From contig NC_021674.1 of assembly GCF_000247815.1 (NCBI RefSeq), positions 25,732,331 to 25,796,330 of the forward strand: 64,000 nt of DNA, given 5' to 3'. The notes below the pieces were generated by a model. It did no database searches. It was not told the origin of the DNA and worked only from the letters and a program-made list of their open reading frames with translations. A program made the translations under genes and the position numbers. Below, piece by piece: positions 1 to 64,000 of this stretch (the stretch's first letter is position 1; every line of letters starts with the position of its first letter). Source of the DNA: Ficedula albicollis. Lineage: Eukaryota > Chordata > Aves > Passeriformes > Muscicapidae.

Positions 1-1244
1 TCTTACTCAGCAGTAGCTGATGACGTGACAGTTTTGGGGAAAGAAAGGCCCCATTTTCACTTGCAGCAGCTGCCATGAATTTCACTTTGAGATGCAGCAT
101 AACTAATAAGAAAATATAATTTTTCTTTGAGAAATGGAATAACAGGGACTTCCTGTTTTCTCTTCCCTTTCTATAGCACAGGAAAGGACTTCCTTGAACT
201 AAGCGTGGCAACTTTAGCAGGTGCGTCTTGCTGTCACACTGAAACTTCAGCAAATTAATTTAACACCTTGCTGGCAGGAGCTCCAGGGCTCTGCTAGTCT
301 GCAGAGCAGGTGCAGCACAGGCACACTGCAGGGGTGTAAGGGAAGCTTGAGGGATGGTGTGCCTAGGGACATGAGTGCAGTCAGCTTGGGTTGTCCATGG
401 TGGCTTTAGAGAGGCTGTCTGGGTAGACAAACAGCAGTGAAGAAGGGGTGTGACAGGCTGCTGCAAGATTCTTATATGCCCAACAGGTCTTTTTGGCTTC
501 TTTTCTACCCACTACACAGTCTCTGCTGGTGCGTGCTTGTGGCTCATGCTGGCCTGGTGAAATCTTCTGTGGGTTTGCCTGCCCAGAACTGCCATGTGCT
601 TAGGATTTACACTGGGACTGCCACAGATGTGCCACATATGGGAGTTTGTTGTTTATTGGCTGTCTCTGAAGGCAGCCTTTACTTGCTTAAAGGATATTGC
701 AAGTAAAACTTTCATGCCCACTGAAATGTTGTGTAATATATAGCTCCAGGGTCCTGCCCTCCAAATAATTTTCCTAGTATCTTAACTCTTTGGTGTGATG
801 TCCATTTCCCTGTAAAAGGGCTTTAAAGCATGGCAACTCATTGGTGTTTTATGAGTCTCCCTGGGTAGCCTTTCCCAATAGCTTCATTTCTACAGCTGCC
901 TGTATTTAAGCCCACCTACAATACTTGTGGCTGACATGAGAGGGGGATGGAGGTTTTTGACCTGATTTGAAGGCAAACTCAGACATCAATCCTTCACTTC
1001 AGAAGATGAGGAACAAAACCAAGAAAAACAGCTGCAGATGGGCTTGGGCATACCACAGATCCTTAGAGTTTACATATTCAGGTGCTGGTTTAGTTCTGCT
1101 GTGTTTAATGAACGGGCTTGGGCATACCACAGATCCTTAGACTTTACATATTCTGGTGCTGGTTTAGTTCTGCTGTGTTTAATGAATCAGCAGAGTAGCA
1201 GTCTGCTGGATGCAGAAATCACCTAACCTGTATGTGTCATTCAG
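1..1244 (+). other. PLB1: Presumed upstream PLB1 intron; no exon found
   Basis: The cassette order predicts a 44-nt exon (S-x-GG-type motif) before the exon at 1245. I see no matching sequence with splice sites here, so it is probably upstream of the window. The stretch otherwise holds one 74-bp tandem duplication (1040-1187). Confidence 0.5.
1040..1187. repeat. Tandem duplication, 74-bp unit, two copies
   Basis: Copies 1040-1113 and 1114-1187 are nearly identical, both beginning GGGCTTGGGCATACCACAG. It lies in non-coding sequence just upstream of the first recognised exon. Confidence 0.95.
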
Positions 1245-63583
<62,339 letters not shown>

Positions 63584-64000
63584 GTAATGCACTGATTCTG
63601 TAACTGGTCATCTTCACTTGTGTCTTTTTATATTGCTTCTCTCACTGCCCTTCCTGTCGTGCATATCCTCAGCATACAATACAGAGAGGGATAACTGGAA
63701 AACAACTTGGCTACAGCCTAATCAAAACCCTCCCCAGCTAACCAGTTAGCAGCAGTGCAAGCTTCCCACATTGCCTTATGACTTGACCTCGGTTCTGAGT
63801 TGGATGCAGATGGAGACCAGACCAGTTCTGTTTCCAGCTGCTGTTTCAGCAGCCGAAAAGGATTTAGTAATGATGACTGCTTTGTTGATATGTGTTTGTC
63901 TCTTATGAGTCCAATGAGTAGCTCACATGAATTAACATGTCACTGCAAGAGTGACAAATGACCTTGGATCAGCTATTTTGTGGTTACTCTTAGCAGAAGA
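63584..64000 (+). other. PLB1: PLB1 intron, continues past the window
   Basis: No exon or repeat recognised. The next expected exon (105 nt, [12 protein letters not shown]) and the repeat 4 His exon lie downstream. Confidence 0.7.

Noticed and set aside
1038..1226. Frame containing ILRVY, slightly like the ILREF start of cassette exon 4
   Set aside because: No further match to the cassette and no donor in phase, and the segment belongs to a 74-bp duplication. The real counterpart is at 1245-1329.

Overview
The window is vertebrate genomic DNA, almost certainly from a bird. Coding sequence sits in short exons (44-109 bp) separated by introns of 0.1-3.7 kb with GT-AG borders, and two regions carry fragments of the CR1 LINE family typical of birds and other sauropsids. 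I cannot name the species.

All recognisable coding sequence belongs to one gene on the + strand: PLB1, membrane-associated phospholipase B1, a GDSL (SGNH) lipase built from four tandem lipase repeats. I place 48 internal exons between 1245 and 63583. Spliced together they give 3596 nt, one open frame of 1198 complete codons, with every exon-exon phase agreeing. The start codon, signal peptide and first exons of repeat 1 lie upstream. The rest of repeat 4, the C-terminal membrane anchor and the stop lie downstream. No promoter or second gene is seen.

Layout: repeat 1 (last 11 exons, 1245-16238) is degenerate and has lost the block III Asn and Asp and the block V His. Repeat 2 (14 exons, 16936-31379) has a complete Ser-Asp-His set. 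Repeat 3 (14 exons, 32090-50081) is also complete. Repeat 4 (first 9 exons, 50778-63583) has GDSM at block I and GGSD instead of GGND at block III. The same exon cassette recurs in every repeat in the same order and phases, and 12 of the 14 exons have identical lengths in repeats 2 and 3, so the repeats arose by duplication of an already intron-containing unit.

The introns carry many local head-to-tail duplications (units 14-404 bp, at least sixteen sites), two CR1 regions, T-rich and AT-rich simple repeats, and a 628-base pure G run flanked by A29 and A26, which is most simply an assembly or sequencing artefact. One intron uses a GC-AG pair. I found no undescribed biological system. The most useful observations are the differing catalytic state of the four lipase repeats and the assembly-related oddities.
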